Shown here: positions 1-10,591 of the stretch, piece by piece
Position numbering within the stretch: position 1 is the stretch's first letter
Layout: each line of letters opens with the position of its first letter
Assembly: GCA_001692895.1 (NCBI GenBank)
Contig: KV748207.1
Location: 124,001-188,000 of the forward strand
Direction of reading: 5' to 3'
DNA: 64,000 bases
DNA from: Cenococcum geophilum 1.58
Lineage: Eukaryota; Ascomycota; Dothideomycetes; Gloniales; Gloniaceae
Notes under the pieces: model-generated
Databases searched by the model: none
What the model saw: the letters and a program-made list of their open reading frames with translations, nothing else
What the model was told of the DNA's origin: nothing
Position numbers and translations under genes: made by a program

Positions 1-1834
1 CATTAATAAGGCCAGCTAAGGTATCTATAGGCTTATAGTAAGCGTACTTATAAGGCTCTACTTCCTAGCAGGCTGTAATAAGTTTATTATATAGGAAGTC
101 ATCTATTTAAAGCTTAGTGTTAAGGCCGTACTATAGGTGCTGAAGATCTTTAATGAGAATTTGCAGGCACTCTATAGTCGATTTTTTAGTATTCTTATTA
201 ATTACGGTCCGTAGCTTGGTCGCATTTTATTAGGTAAGAATATTACGCTTATATTTTAGTTCTTTAAAGTAGTTACGTATAGCTTTATATAGCTTATTAA
301 AGGGAACACTAAGGGGGTTGCTTTTAAGGTTAGTATAGTAGTGGTTAAGTGCTAGGCTGTGCAGTATAGTGGAGTAGGCTTGGCTAAATTCCTATTTGGG
401 AATATTAGCCTTCCAATAGAGGTCCGTAAAGATAGTAAGTTTAAAGTTAAAGTTATTGTTTTTACTGCTATACTTAGATTTATCGGTATAGAGCTTAGCT
501 AGGTTAGCTAGCTCCTTACTATAGGTCTTTACTTAGGTGGGTTACGGATCTATAACTTATAAATCTATAGCTTGCGGATATATAGCTTACGGATCTGTGA
601 CTTAAATAATAGGGGTAATTTGGTCCGTATTTTGGTTTATAGGGGTATTATAGTCTATAATTTGGGTTATGGGGGTATTATGGTCCGTAACTTAAGTATT
701 AGGTATACTTTAGCCAGTAAGATTAATTTTAATACTATTTAGGTTTATAGAACAAATTTAGTTAAATAGGTTAGCTATAAGGCCAGAGATTCTATTAAGT
801 TTAAAGGAGGTAAAGAGGTTACTGGTTTTAATGTAATCTAAAATCTACTCTTTAGTCTATTCCATTTAGTCCTCCTTATATAGTGTGTTGTATAGAGACC
901 GTATAATAGTGACTTATCTGTCCCTTTTAACCTATACGCCTTAGTAACATAAAAGGGTTTATAGGTTACGGATGGTAGTAGGGTTATAAGCCTTAAAAAT
1001 AGCTTCCGTAAAGTCCGCAAAGTCTTCCTTATATTACTCCCATAGGTTATTATTTATAAGCTTAAAGTATTTATATTTAAGGATTTTAAAGCTAATATAG
1101 TTATTAACGTTGTTTATAGACGTAACGTTGACGCCTTATTTCTACTTCTTTTGACCTTCGCTGACTTGCTTGCTAATATCTGCTATACTATAGTGTAGTA
1201 TAGTGCGTAGCGGGTGGTAGCAGCTTATAACGGGTGGGGGAGGTCTTATAACGGTCCGTAAAATTAATTAATAGGTCCGTAATAGTTTATAGGAGGGTAG
1301 GGGGTTTCCGCAAAAGGTCCAAAGGGGTTTAAGGTTTAAGGGGGTTAAGGATAGGGGTTCCGTATAGGTCTATATTTATATCTATAACTTCTAGTAAACT
1401 ATACTAAGACTTAAATAAGTATATAGAGTTGGAGATAAGTCTATAATCCCCGACTTCCGACCTTCTAGTAGGTCGTACTAGGAGTCTAAATAGGTGGTTA
1501 CTGTTATGTGTATTGCTCGGGGGGAGGTATTAAGTAATTGCTGATCTGTGCGCGCTTACTAATTAGTGTTTATACTAACTTAATAGCATAAGTAAGTTGT
1601 ATCTACGGGCACGAAATACGTGTAGTATTGTATGCTTGTTTAGATAGTGACTGTTAATTGTATAAAGCAGACTACGTGGTCTATATACTGATGCACCTCC
1701 CCCCTGATTAGTTAGTGCTTCATAAGTGCACCAGACGCGTAAGCGAGTGGTTGGTGCACTGAACGCGTAAACGCGTACCTGGTGTACCGAACGTGTAAGT
1801 ACGCGTTTGGTATAACAGGTGCTGTAATTATACA
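1..1834 (-). mobile_element. Ty1/copia element, 5' part (CopC family), cut by window edge
   Basis: The minus strand reads 5' LTR (1834 to 1567), leader and gag, and runs off the left window edge. It is colinear, with almost no indels, with about 39,032-40,597 of the complete CopC element, so I assign it to the same family. The minus-strand reading frame is full of TAA/TAG codons, as RIP of CAA, CAG and TGG codons gives. The gag region corresponds to the copia nucleocapsid precursor. Its 3' part and second LTR lie outside the window, so its target duplication cannot be tested. Confidence 0.9.
1567..1834 (-). repeat. 5' LTR of the CopC-family copy (268 bp)
   Basis: Reverse complement of the CopC LTRs at 38,764-39,031 and 44,859-45,126, and the same length. 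It starts TGTATAATTACAGCACC on the minus strand and ends next to CTAATTAG, the presumed primer-binding site. It contains several ACGCGT hexamers between about 1735 and 1812. Confidence 0.92.
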
Positions 1835-2431
1835 AGGGTATTATAGTTATTAAAATCCTTAATATATAGCGGCTTAAAGAAAGGCAATAGCTATAGCTAT
1901 AGAGGGGATTCTTTTACCTTTTAAGTCAATAGAATTTAATATCAAATTAGTAGAATAAAGTCTATAACATTAGAAGTACAATTAGTAGGCATAGTTAATA
2001 ATTGTATTTAATTAAATCTATGTAGGTTATACGTGTACATTCGTTTCTGGTGTTTTGGTGTTCTACGCACGGTCCACCTCTCGAAGGACCAGCGGAAGGA
2101 ATAGTGCCCTGCGAGGCGCTGCGGGAACCACATTGGGTGCGCTTGCCCGTGGGCATGCCTGCATGCCAACCTATTTAAGGGGTGTCTGCAGAGCATTTAG
2201 GGGTGTATGACCAGTAGCGCCCTAGGCTACACTAGCTGGGATGTTTCTGGTAAATATTATCTAAATTACTTAGCTCGATGGTAGACACCCCACGAATCCT
2301 TACATTATACTAATGCAACGGAGAAGCCGACTTCCGGGACGACCTGTTGAGGATGGCCCGAAGAATGATAGTAGTACAAGCAAGAAAAATCGCCAAATCA
2401 ACGCTCACAGACAAAACGACAACAAACCTAG
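1835..2431. other. Intergenic, transition from TE to gene island
   Basis: 1835-2030 is TA-rich and looks like eroded repeat DNA. From about 2030 the composition becomes normal. Short open frames here have no recognisable family features. It contains the 3' region of the peroxin gene, whose stop codon is at 2434-2432. No further gene seen. Confidence 0.6.
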
Positions 2432-4154
2432 TCACCCGAGCTCCATCCTCATGTCGTCACCAAGCGCCCACTCATTTTCCCTTTCTTGCCTTAACGGCGT
2501 ATGCATATCATCCTCATCACTTCTCACATCCAGATCGACGCTCCCAGAGCTTGCAATAGTACTGCTTCTGTCACTCCCGGCCCGGCCATTCTTTTGGAAC
2601 CAGCGCCGCTTTCGGGATTTCGTACTAGTCGTATCCGTGTCATCCTTCGTAGTGGGGTTATATTCCGGGGCTAGGTCATCGGGTTGTGTTGATTCAACTT
2701 CAGATAATGCTACTTCCCCAATAGGGTTTACTTTAGGCGTCGGAGATGGGGTGACTTCCGTAGATAGGGTAACCTCTACTAATTCGGCATCCCGGTACCA
2801 TTTCCTACGGCGGGTGTAACGACCCCAGCCATCTTGCCCTCGGCGACCATCTCGCCACTAGACAAAAGGTTAGAGGATTCAAGAGCAGTATTCAAGGTTA
2901 AGAGGTGAGATAATGTACCTTATTATCATAGTATATCCACCCGGCAGCATCACTGCCGGTTCCAGCCTTCCCACCCTCATCATTACCGGAGTCGTCATCA
3001 ACCCCGTCAATCCGCCACTCACTGCCACTTATCCATCGCCATCTTGCATGGCCCCCTTCAACTTCGGGAAGCTCGAAGCGGTCTTTCGAGGGCGCAGGAT
3101 TCAGATGTTCATCTGTCCAAGACGCCCTCTCGTAAGCGAGCATGGATGAAGTCCAGCCGATACCGAGCCATCTGCGCTGATTTTCGAAAAGGGTAAAAGT
3201 AAATCGAATACCAGGGGAGTCCGGCCGTCGCTTTGCGGCAAGAGAAGCAGCTATTTCCTGCGCATTCTTCTTACGAGGTGGCAGAGCGGGTGCCCCATTT
3301 TTCTTCGTGGGCTCCGGCTCCCCAAAATCAAGACCTGTGATGGTCGCGCTGATTCGACGGACAGTCATTGAGCGCCATAGAATGGTTCGTGAGACCCTAG
3401 CCGGCCGTGAATGCCAGCTGAGGACTAAAGTTCCAACTGTAAGGATGACCCTCCTTGTAGTGATAATGTATAGCGGCGGGAGAGTAAGAATAACCCATAC
3501 CGGAGTGATCAGTAATATCCTTATGAACAGCGTTGTAAGAGCTGGTCTTGTACTTGCTGATGTCGCAGTTCTTTGCGTCGAGAGGAAATCCGTCAATCGC
3601 AGAAGTGGATCCAACAAGATGTTGCATCTCGAGGTGAACAATTTCAAAGTATCTACAATCTCATCCAAGCTTTTGTGATGCCTCGTGCTTCCTTCCGATA
3701 CGGCTCTTTTGTGTCCTTTCTGACCTTTCTCTCCAGTCCAGCCAGTCGAGGAAAGCGGTGAGTATCTCCGGGAGTACATCCCTAGAATAAGGCCCAGCAC
3801 CACCACTATCGGCCCAGCCCATCGCATCACAGCATCTCCGTAGAATGTGACCGCCCAGAAGCCAGCAAGAAGCAAGAAGCTTTCCCAAGGATCACCAGTC
3901 GTCCAAGTGAGTAATCCAACCGTTTTGTTCAATGGTAGGAGAAAAGGGTGGGAGTACGCAAGTACTCGGGTGATCTGTGGAGGCGTCGCGACGAGTAAAG
4001 GCGACTTCTGGTGCACGAGTATAGTAGAGCGGAGCTGTGAGTGGGGAGCGGAGTGTCCTAGGGTAGCCGGCGAGAAGGCAGCGAAGGTCGGAGGGTTGGG
4101 ATCTCCATTCGACTTTGGAGATCCATCGTGAGCAGAGCGCGCAGGGGTGGACAT
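2432..4154 (-). CDS. Peroxisomal membrane peroxin, Pex23/Pex28-32 family, with split dysferlin domain
   Basis: Two exons, 4154-2919 and 2857-2432, joined by a phase-0 intron (2918-2858, GTACAT...TAG), give 553 residues. Hydrophobic segments lie at about 92-128 and 207-247, matching the integral peroxisomal membrane peroxin (Pex24p-type) region. A DysF N-part follows at about 316-350 (RFTFTLFENQRRWLG, ERASWTDE). The DysF C-part at about 405-438 spans the splice junction: GWIYYDNK is in exon 1 and WRDGRRG plus GRYTRRRKWYRDAEL in exon 2. Without the intron the frame stops after DNKVHYLTS, so the splice is needed to complete the motif. The tail is acidic and Ser/Thr-rich. Family members act at ER-peroxisome contacts and control peroxisome number and size. 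Divergent from PAM16 with about 700 bp between starts. Which paralogue (Pex23, 30, 31 or 32 type) cannot be told from here. Confidence 0.93.
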
Positions 4155-4853
4155 ATGACTGATCCAAGGAGTATCTAGAGAATGTTAGGGAATGCGCTCT
4201 CCATGGTTGTGGACATGATTGCTTGCCAAGTGCTGCCATGCATAAGATCCGTTTACTGCGTCATCGCCAGGCGGAAGAGCATCTGGCTTTCTAGCTGAAA
4301 TCTGCGGAGAGTGCGCGCAACTGCACTGAAGCTACGACTCCCAGTTGAGACCCTCCGCTGGCCGTTCCGCGAGATAGAAGGGTAAATGTCAAGGTATAAA
4401 TCGGAAACGGTTTTGGAAGATTCGGTCTTGAGTGAGACGTCTGGAGGGTTGTCCGCCCATGTGAAAGTGCCCGGGCTTCTCAAAGATTAAGAAATTTCAA
4501 TCATGGCGAGGCCTTTTTCCAGATGCATTATTGTCAGGTGGGTTTGACCGTGTATAACCAAAGCTGCACCTCTGACTTGACCTTAAACGATGAGAGGCCA
4601 GCGCATGCGCCGTCACACTGCTATCCATTATTGGCCTTTGTCGGCGGTGTGCAAGGCTGCCTGTGAGAGGCTGGCGGGAATCATCTAGTCTCACGTGATA
4701 GCTCCCGCTCCCCCAAACCGCCTCCATGAAATTTTGAGGTCCCTTCATCGCCATCTACGAAAACTCACCTATTGCTCCTCTCGTGAACTTCACTTCTCCC
4801 CCTAGTGACGGCTTCATATCCGCTGTCACCTCTTTCTAATTTTCCTCGGCGCA
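4155..4853. promoter_or_regulatory. Shared divergent promoter region, peroxin gene / PAM16
   Basis: About 700 bp between the two start codons. Composition is normal for the gene island. Small open frames on the minus strand (4253-4483, 4497-4754) show no family features and are not called. No TATA box or operator I would defend. Confidence 0.45.
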
Positions 4854-5332
4854 ATGGTAGGTATTTCATTTTGCAAGAGAGGGCAACTCTATTCAAGACC
4901 TCGTCTAACTTCTCCCAGGCCCATCGCATAATAACACAAGTCGTCCTTACCGGTACCCGCATCCTCGGCCGCGCCTTTGCTGAGTCCTATCGGCAAGCTG
5001 CCGCGTCCCAGAAATATGCCGCCGCCGCTGCAAAGAACCCTGGCGCCAGCAAGACATTCGCCTCTTCCGGCTTGACACTAGATGAAGCGTGCAAGATACT
5101 GAATGTGTCGCCACCAAAAGGAGGTCAAGCAGATATGGAAGCCGTAACAGAGAGGTTTAAGAGATTGTTCGATCTAAACGATCCTAAGAAGGGCGGGAGC
5201 TTCTATCTGCAGAGCAAGATTTTAAGAGCAAGGGAGCGGATAGAGATGGAGGTGCAAACTGCGGAAGAGGCAGTATCAAGAGAACAGGAATTGAACGAAG
5301 GCTGGAAACCCAAAGTGTATAAAGACAGGTAG
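4854..5332 (+). CDS. PAM16: Mitochondrial import motor subunit Pam16/Tim16
   Basis: The first exon is only the ATG (4854-4856). A phase-0 intron follows (4857-4918, GTAGGT...CCCAG), and exon 2 (4919-5332) starts AHRIITQVVLTGTRILGRAF, the conserved Pam16 N-terminus. The spliced protein has 138 residues, the usual length. Residues 2-25 are the hydrophobic/amphipathic membrane-associating segment. The J-like domain is at about 52-110 (GLTLDEACKILNV, then ERFKRLFDLNDPKKGGSFYLQSKILRARE). It lacks the HPD motif and has DPKKGG at the loop, as in Pam16, which binds Pam18 and restrains its stimulation of mtHsp70 at the TIM23 channel in the matrix. The upstream in-frame ATG at 4805 would translate through the intron and is rejected. 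Confidence 0.96.
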
Positions 5333-6579
5333 CCGGGACAATAATTATGACGCATCGGATCCTCTCCAGCAACCCGCTGCTCCCGACCGTCATCCGTGCC
5401 GTACGGATCAACCCTGAGCCTATCAATGTCCTTGGTGTTCCCTTCTAGCATTTTCGATTTTTAAACAGCATTAGCAGGGCGTTGGGGTACTTATGAGCAT
5501 TTTTGGCCTCCGTTCATCTTCAATTGGAAAACAGCACCACGTTCGTATTGGAATTGCTTGCGGCAGGATGGTCAGGCCAGGTCAACTTGGCGACTCTCCA
5601 CTCTTTATTGTAAATATTGTATTTCATGTCTCTTTGGCCTGTGGCAAATTCCTGTATGATTATAGAAGGTGTGTCAGAGTAACTCTCTACAGGCCCACGT
5701 GTTTCAGAGGATCATCCTTAATTGGTTTGCTTACTCAGGGCAGTGGTTCCTTCAGCTCTNCATGTATATCCATAGCAAGACTATCAAAGTCTTTCAGTCT
5801 GCAACTGGTTTTTTCCAGCATTCTACCCAGTATTTGGCCTTCAACACGCCATTAATGCTTTGCTTATGCTATTTCAAAGCTGTATCTATTTTGGATAAGT
5901 TCTCAAAGAACTTCGCAACAAATTCGCAAAGGCGTCTGTACAGCTTTCTCAAGTAAGTGAAGGTTTCCTTAAGACTACTATAACTTTTTACAGGCTTTAC
6001 CGGGCTGCTGGACGCCACTTGTACGGGCATAATGCAAATGGTGGGAAAGATCTCTTTAAAGTACGCATAATTAACACGAAAACATACACAACCGGATATG
6101 TTTACGGATTTTGGCCATTGACCTCACGTAAGCTAAAGAACGGCTATTAGGCGAAGCAAGATTTTATGAACTTAGGTTACTACTAACTAATCAGAATGAT
6201 GAGTCAACTGCAAGTGATATGTATATAAGCAGCCCTGTCAGAATGAGGCTGCTCTTGTTGTCATTCTGCGTTAGATACTTCCCTATTAAAGGCCCGGGAT
6301 ATGACCACTCAATACTTTTGGTCCCACATAGTGGACGTGGGCGCTTTTGGGAAGAACTGTCAGCAGCAAGCGACAAGCTTACAGCGTCAGTACTTTCTAG
6401 TGCTTATTTTCTCTGTATCTGATGCGTTAAGTCTAGAGGTCCAGTCCATCCGAACTATATTTTATACTGGCCATTTCCTCAGTTAATTATCTACCACGTG
6501 CAATCCTATTTTCACTCTCACATCGCGGCACCACCCAACCATTACAAAGACTCAAAACATTCCAACCACGAGAAGCATT
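5333..6579. other. Intergenic, no gene recognised
   Basis: Contains one undetermined base at 5760. Several short overlapping frames (5493-5855, 5669-5956, 6219-6486) have no start context, domain or splice structure that supports a gene. Composition becomes more AT-rich after about 5850. The last 100 bp serve as the leader and promoter of the small secreted protein gene. A short or non-coding gene cannot be excluded. Confidence 0.5.
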
Positions 6580-6944
6580 ATGCGCGCCGCTTCCGTTATC
6601 ACAGCAACGTTCTTCCTCCCATTCTTGGGTGTATGTGCCGCCCCGAATCCAATCCTTCCCCGCCAATCCACACAGGCCAATGGAACGTGCGACGTTGCAA
6701 CAAATATCTGTACCATTGACGAGCCGGCAGATTTAGCCGGGTTGCAGCTTAATTGTGGTACAGGAGGGATAGATGTACCTAGAGGCCCACCGTGTGCAGT
6801 TGAGGGCCATGTATGTTGCCATTTATTTTTGATATTGTGTGATTAAGGGCGATTTGTGAGTTTAAAAAACGCTAACTTCTCCCTTGTTCTTCTCAATAGG
6901 CTTGTCATTGGAATGGCCTCTTCAGCGTTGTCGTCTGTACTTAG
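6580..6944 (+). CDS. Small secreted cysteine-rich protein, candidate effector
   Basis: Two exons, 6580-6810 and 6900-6944, with a phase-0 intron (6811-6899, GTATGT...AATAG), give 91 residues. Residues 1 to about 20 form a signal peptide (MRAASVITATFFLPFLGVCA). LPRQ at 26-29 resembles a Kex2-type processing site. The mature part has six cysteines (37, 44, 59, 72, 79, 90), an even number that would allow three disulfides; the last two come from exon 2, which supports the splice. If the intron is ignored the frame ends in VCCHLFLILCD. The tail is very short (GLFSVVVCT). I do not recognise a named family. Size, signal peptide and cysteine content fit fungal secreted effectors or small defence proteins. 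It sits 155 bp from a hAT element. Confidence 0.75.
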
Positions 6945-7090
6945 ACAGCTTGTTCAGATAGATACCTAGCTGTTAGAACCGTCTTTATTTTTAACAGGAA
7001 GCTAGAAGAATCTGAAAACGATACTTATGTGATGAGAAAGCCCTACATGATATCATATTTGATTTCCTCTATAACTGATTTTAACAATAT
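6945..7090. other. 3' region of the secreted-protein gene
   Basis: Short AT-rich stretch up to the hAT target duplication at 7091. Nothing else is seen. Confidence 0.5.
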
Positions 7091-7098
7091 ATCCAGAC

Positions 7099-7959
7099 CA
7101 GTGATCTTGTTGGATTGGGTTGGAGTGGAGTGGATTTAACCCCCAAATCCACTCCATACGCCAAAAAGCTGGTGGAGCTCTATGACTCTAATTCAGCTCT
7201 AGATTAAATATATATTATAAATAGTAAGTCTTAGTAACGGGTAAGTGTTTAGGTAAGAGAGGAAGATTTAAGACCGCTTAGTCTAATATAGAATCTCCCT
7301 TATCTTCTACCCTAATCGCCTTAATATCTTTAATATCCTTAAAGGTAGTGTACGCGTCGTCGTCGCTATTATTCTTATTATCAAAACCTAGTTTCATTAG
7401 CTACAGATTCTTACTCTAAAGCTATATTAATACGTAGGTCTCTTTATATACTTTAGTTTCTTTATTAAGGCGTTATAATAAATATTATTTTAACCCTATA
7501 GCTTAAGCTTAAGCGCCCTCTTTATATTATCCGCCTTTAGATTAATTAATTTTAGGATAAGAATAACTTTATTGGAGTATAGAGCTAGTTATAATAGATG
7601 TTGTTCTATTCTAGAGTGAGCTAAATATAATACTATAATAGTAAGTGTAGACATGGATAAGCAATAGTAGAAGCGACGGCAGCAGTAGGAGAGTAAGTAG
7701 GTATTCTACACTACTTACTAGATAACGAGTTATCGATAGATCCGTTAGAGCTACCGATTAGATTTATGTCATGTACTAACTCCTTAGCGCTCTATTCCTC
7801 CTTAGCCTTACTTTAAATTAGGTATAGATCTAGAGCTCTAAGAGCTAAATTAGCCTTAGATCCGCTCTAATCCACTAATTATAAGCTCCAATCCATATCC
7901 GCATCAAGTCTTAATCCAACCAGGCGCTCTAAATAGACCTCGCTCCAACAAGATTACTG
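7099..7959. mobile_element. Non-autonomous hAT transposon (861 bp)
   Basis: Terminal inverted repeats of 16 bp: left CAGTGATCTTGTTGGA, right (reverse complement) CAGTAATCTTGTTGGA, 15/16 identical with one G-to-A difference. An 8-bp target duplication, ATCCAGAC, sits at 7091-7098 and 7960-7967. CAGTG-type ends and an 8-bp duplication are hAT hallmarks. No transposase frame remains. Near the left end an 11-bp inverted repeat (GGAGTGGATTT / AAATCCACTCC, about 7126-7154) can form a hairpin. Words such as CTCTAATCCACT and GCTCCAATCC near the right end look like hAT subterminal repeats. The interior is TA-rich, consistent with RIP. Confidence 0.88.
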
Positions 7960-7967
7960 ATCCAGAC

Positions 7968-8850
7968 TAGGTTATAACTATCAGCAATTAAACAACTTCA
8001 ATTCAAATCACGCACAGGATTGCTAACCACTTGTAACTATTATTCTATCATTAAAAACAAGTATTGGCTCAAATTATTATATTAAAAAATATGGTCGCGT
8101 GGGTAGCTTGAGGCGCACTTAAGTTATATGAGATAACAGGAGTTTTCTACTAGAAGTACGTCTAAGTCAACGATTTGCGCACTCTCTAACCTAACCATAC
8201 TATAATTCTGTATATAGGCTTGCTCCTTGCAAAGCCCCATGTAGAGCTTGTATTTAGGTCTGTTCTTGGAGGCTTAGTAGATAACTTGTGTAGAGCTCCC
8301 AAATTAAATCTTAAAGGAGGGGATAGGTAAGGCAAATGCGAAGCGATATTTAGGCATAGGCGCGCGATAGTTACCGTCTAGATACACAGAAGGAAAGAGT
8401 GCGGGCGTACGGCCTAGATGAGGTGATGGATCACCACGACTTTGTGAAAGCTCTGCACGGAGGTCTTAAATAGATCTCTATTGCAGGGAACTAAACCGGT
8501 ATAGAAACTTACATTATAGTTAAAAATTATACAAATTATTAACTTAGACATAGCAAGATTTTTTTTTTCTATATATACCTAAGTCGTGGGTTATACAAAC
8601 TGTCAGGCGCCAAATATGGCCAAGTTCAGGGGTACTACAGGGGGGTCCCTCCCCCTACATAAGTCGCTAGATTCTCTTCAATCTGATCTTCACACGAGTT
8701 CTGACACAAACCCACAATCTTAGAACTAGGCCTGTACGCGGACTCAACTTTGAGGGGAGATCGGTCTATTTCATAATCCATTATCGTAAACATGCAAATA
8801 CCTACAAGTCAGCCATTTCTGAAATGCTACCACTCCTTAAATCCTTTGTG
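7968..8850. other. Intergenic, AT-rich, no gene recognised
   Basis: Between the hAT element and the stop of the metallo-beta-lactamase-fold gene. It contains a T-run near 8563 and a G-run/C-run stretch at about 8639-8655. No frame, terminal repeat or RNA gene I can support. Confidence 0.5.
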
Positions 8851-10183
8851 TTAGTCCAACCACACCCTCGTATCCTTCATCTGCTCAACCGCCTCACCAA
8901 AATCCTGCAAAAAAGCCCACCTTCCCCTTTGCTTAAGTCCAGTCTCACCCCACCTGTTCAAACTCTTCGGGAAATTTTCCATCAAGCCCAGCAAACTTTC
9001 ATCGTGCGCAATAACCACAAAGATGTCCTCATGCGCATCGAACTGCTCCATACCTCTTATACTCTTTCGTGCTTCGTCAATATCATGCGGTACACCAGGG
9101 GTAATGTCAAAGAAAGGTTCCACAGGGGAAAATGTGGGGTGTATGGCAGTGAAGAGCGAACCCGGGCACATGCTGTGTGGCTGGTGCGGCGTTAGTGGAG
9201 AGGGTGAGAAAGATGATGGAAGGGGCAAATAGGGTGTAGGGCGGAATTCGCCGCCATGGTGGCAGCAGTCTCCACCAAGAAAGACGAAGGTATCATTCGC
9301 TCCAACTGATGAGGAGGTACTGGTCCGACATAGTGCGCTCATATGGCCCACGGCGTGGCCAGGCGTGTCAAGGAGGTAGAAGGAGCCGTCCCCAAAGAAG
9401 TCATAGGCTGCGAAATTGCCGATGCGGAGTTCTGAGGGGAATGATATTTCCCGAAGTTCACGCCCAGCCCAGTCGGACTCGAGAATTGGGGCTTCAGGAT
9501 TAGTCGGGTAGCCAGGAGTCATTTGGGAAGTGAAACCAGGGCCGACAATAAGGGCAGTTGTAGATGGGAAGGTTGATACGTCACCAGTACTTTGGGAGAC
9601 GTCAATCCAGATTCTTCTTTATGGAGGGTTGGGGCTATAGCAGCACTGTCGTATGACAGCAAATAGTCAGATAAAGAAGAAGAAAGTGAAATGAACTTAC
9701 TGGTCAAAGTGACAATGACTCCAAATTATGGCCTCAATGTCCGCTGCCCTCAACCCATTCTCTTCCAGAATCTCTGCGACATTTTTCTCAACCTTGATAC
9801 TCCACCCTGCCTCCTTTGCTGTTTCTACAATTTTTGGTGCCATATTCTCCCAATCCTTGCGTACACCAAGATCGAACAAGACCTTTCGGCCAGAAGGATG
9901 CTCTATTAGGGTGGAATAGGCAGGCCCACCAATCCTTTCTTTTCCTTTAAGTGCAGGAGTAAGGAAATGCGAGAAGGGAACGGAGATGCGGGCAGTTCTA
10001 TAGGAGGAGCAAAATTGCACACATGTTAATACTGGACTGCGTTTGATTTTTTTTTTTGGATAGTAGCATAAGCAAAGGAGCGACGTACGAATCAATTACG
10101 GAAACCTTAACCGTGTTGAGCGATTTTGGTATATTGAGATCTGGGGCCGGTTTGGGTGTAGCTAGAAATTTTGAGGACGACAT
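8851..10183 (-). CDS. Metallo-beta-lactamase-fold hydrolase
   Basis: Three exons, 10183-10089, 9997-9701 and 9589-8851, with phase-2 introns at 10088-9998 (GTACGT...TATAG) and 9700-9590 (GTAAGT...CAAAG), give 376 residues. The second intron splits the metal-binding motif; splicing restores HCHFDHTGD at residues 126-134. Further likely ligands are H209/H213 in TPGHAVGH, D238 in LGGDCCHH and H326 in VIAHDES. The order matches the dinuclear zinc site of the superfamily. LFDLGVRKDW and the GGEFRPTPYLPLP block recall the fungal lactonase-like branch, but substrate cannot be read from sequence. No signal peptide, so probably cytosolic. It is transcribed away from the FAD-oxidoreductase pseudogene, with starts about 0.4 kb apart. 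Confidence 0.9.
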
Positions 10184-10591
10184 GATTAGTAGCGAAATTT
10201 AGAAACTCCTTAGAAGATAGGATCGGTGATAGAATGAGTGAGTTGAGGTATGATGTCAAACTATTTAGTCTCGCTGACAAATGTCAATAGATTTAATTAA
10301 AGGTTGTTCGGAGTAAGCGTGGAGTTCCGCATCGCGTGCTACAAACCTGTTTTCGAAAATATCGAACGTCGCGCATCTCATTTTCCTAGACTTTTAAAAT
10401 ATTTCTACAGCTGCTTCAAACCGTAAATCGGTAGCCTCTGAATACCATACATGATTTACAAGTTAGAGTAAAAGACTTACAACCAACAAGCTTAAACTTC
10501 CTTTGGATACACTCGGCGCCATAGCCGCCCCTTAAAAACTGAAATACAGCGCCGTGCAATAGTGTAAAACCGCAAATATTGGAGGGGCATT
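10184..10591. promoter_or_regulatory. Promoter region of the metallo-beta-lactamase-fold gene
   Basis: About 400 bp of AT-rich non-coding DNA upstream of the gene on the minus strand. No motif I would defend. Confidence 0.4.

Noticed and set aside
2313..2819. Plus-strand frame of 168 codons
   Set aside because: Antisense to exon 2 of the peroxin gene, which carries the conserved DysF C-part.
5493..5956. Two overlapping frames as a small gene
   Set aside because: They run over an undetermined base, have no domain, signal peptide or splice support, and compete with each other.
8640..8656. G-run/C-run hairpin near 8,640 as a terminator
   Set aside because: A prokaryote-type terminator makes no sense in this genome and no transcript end points to it.
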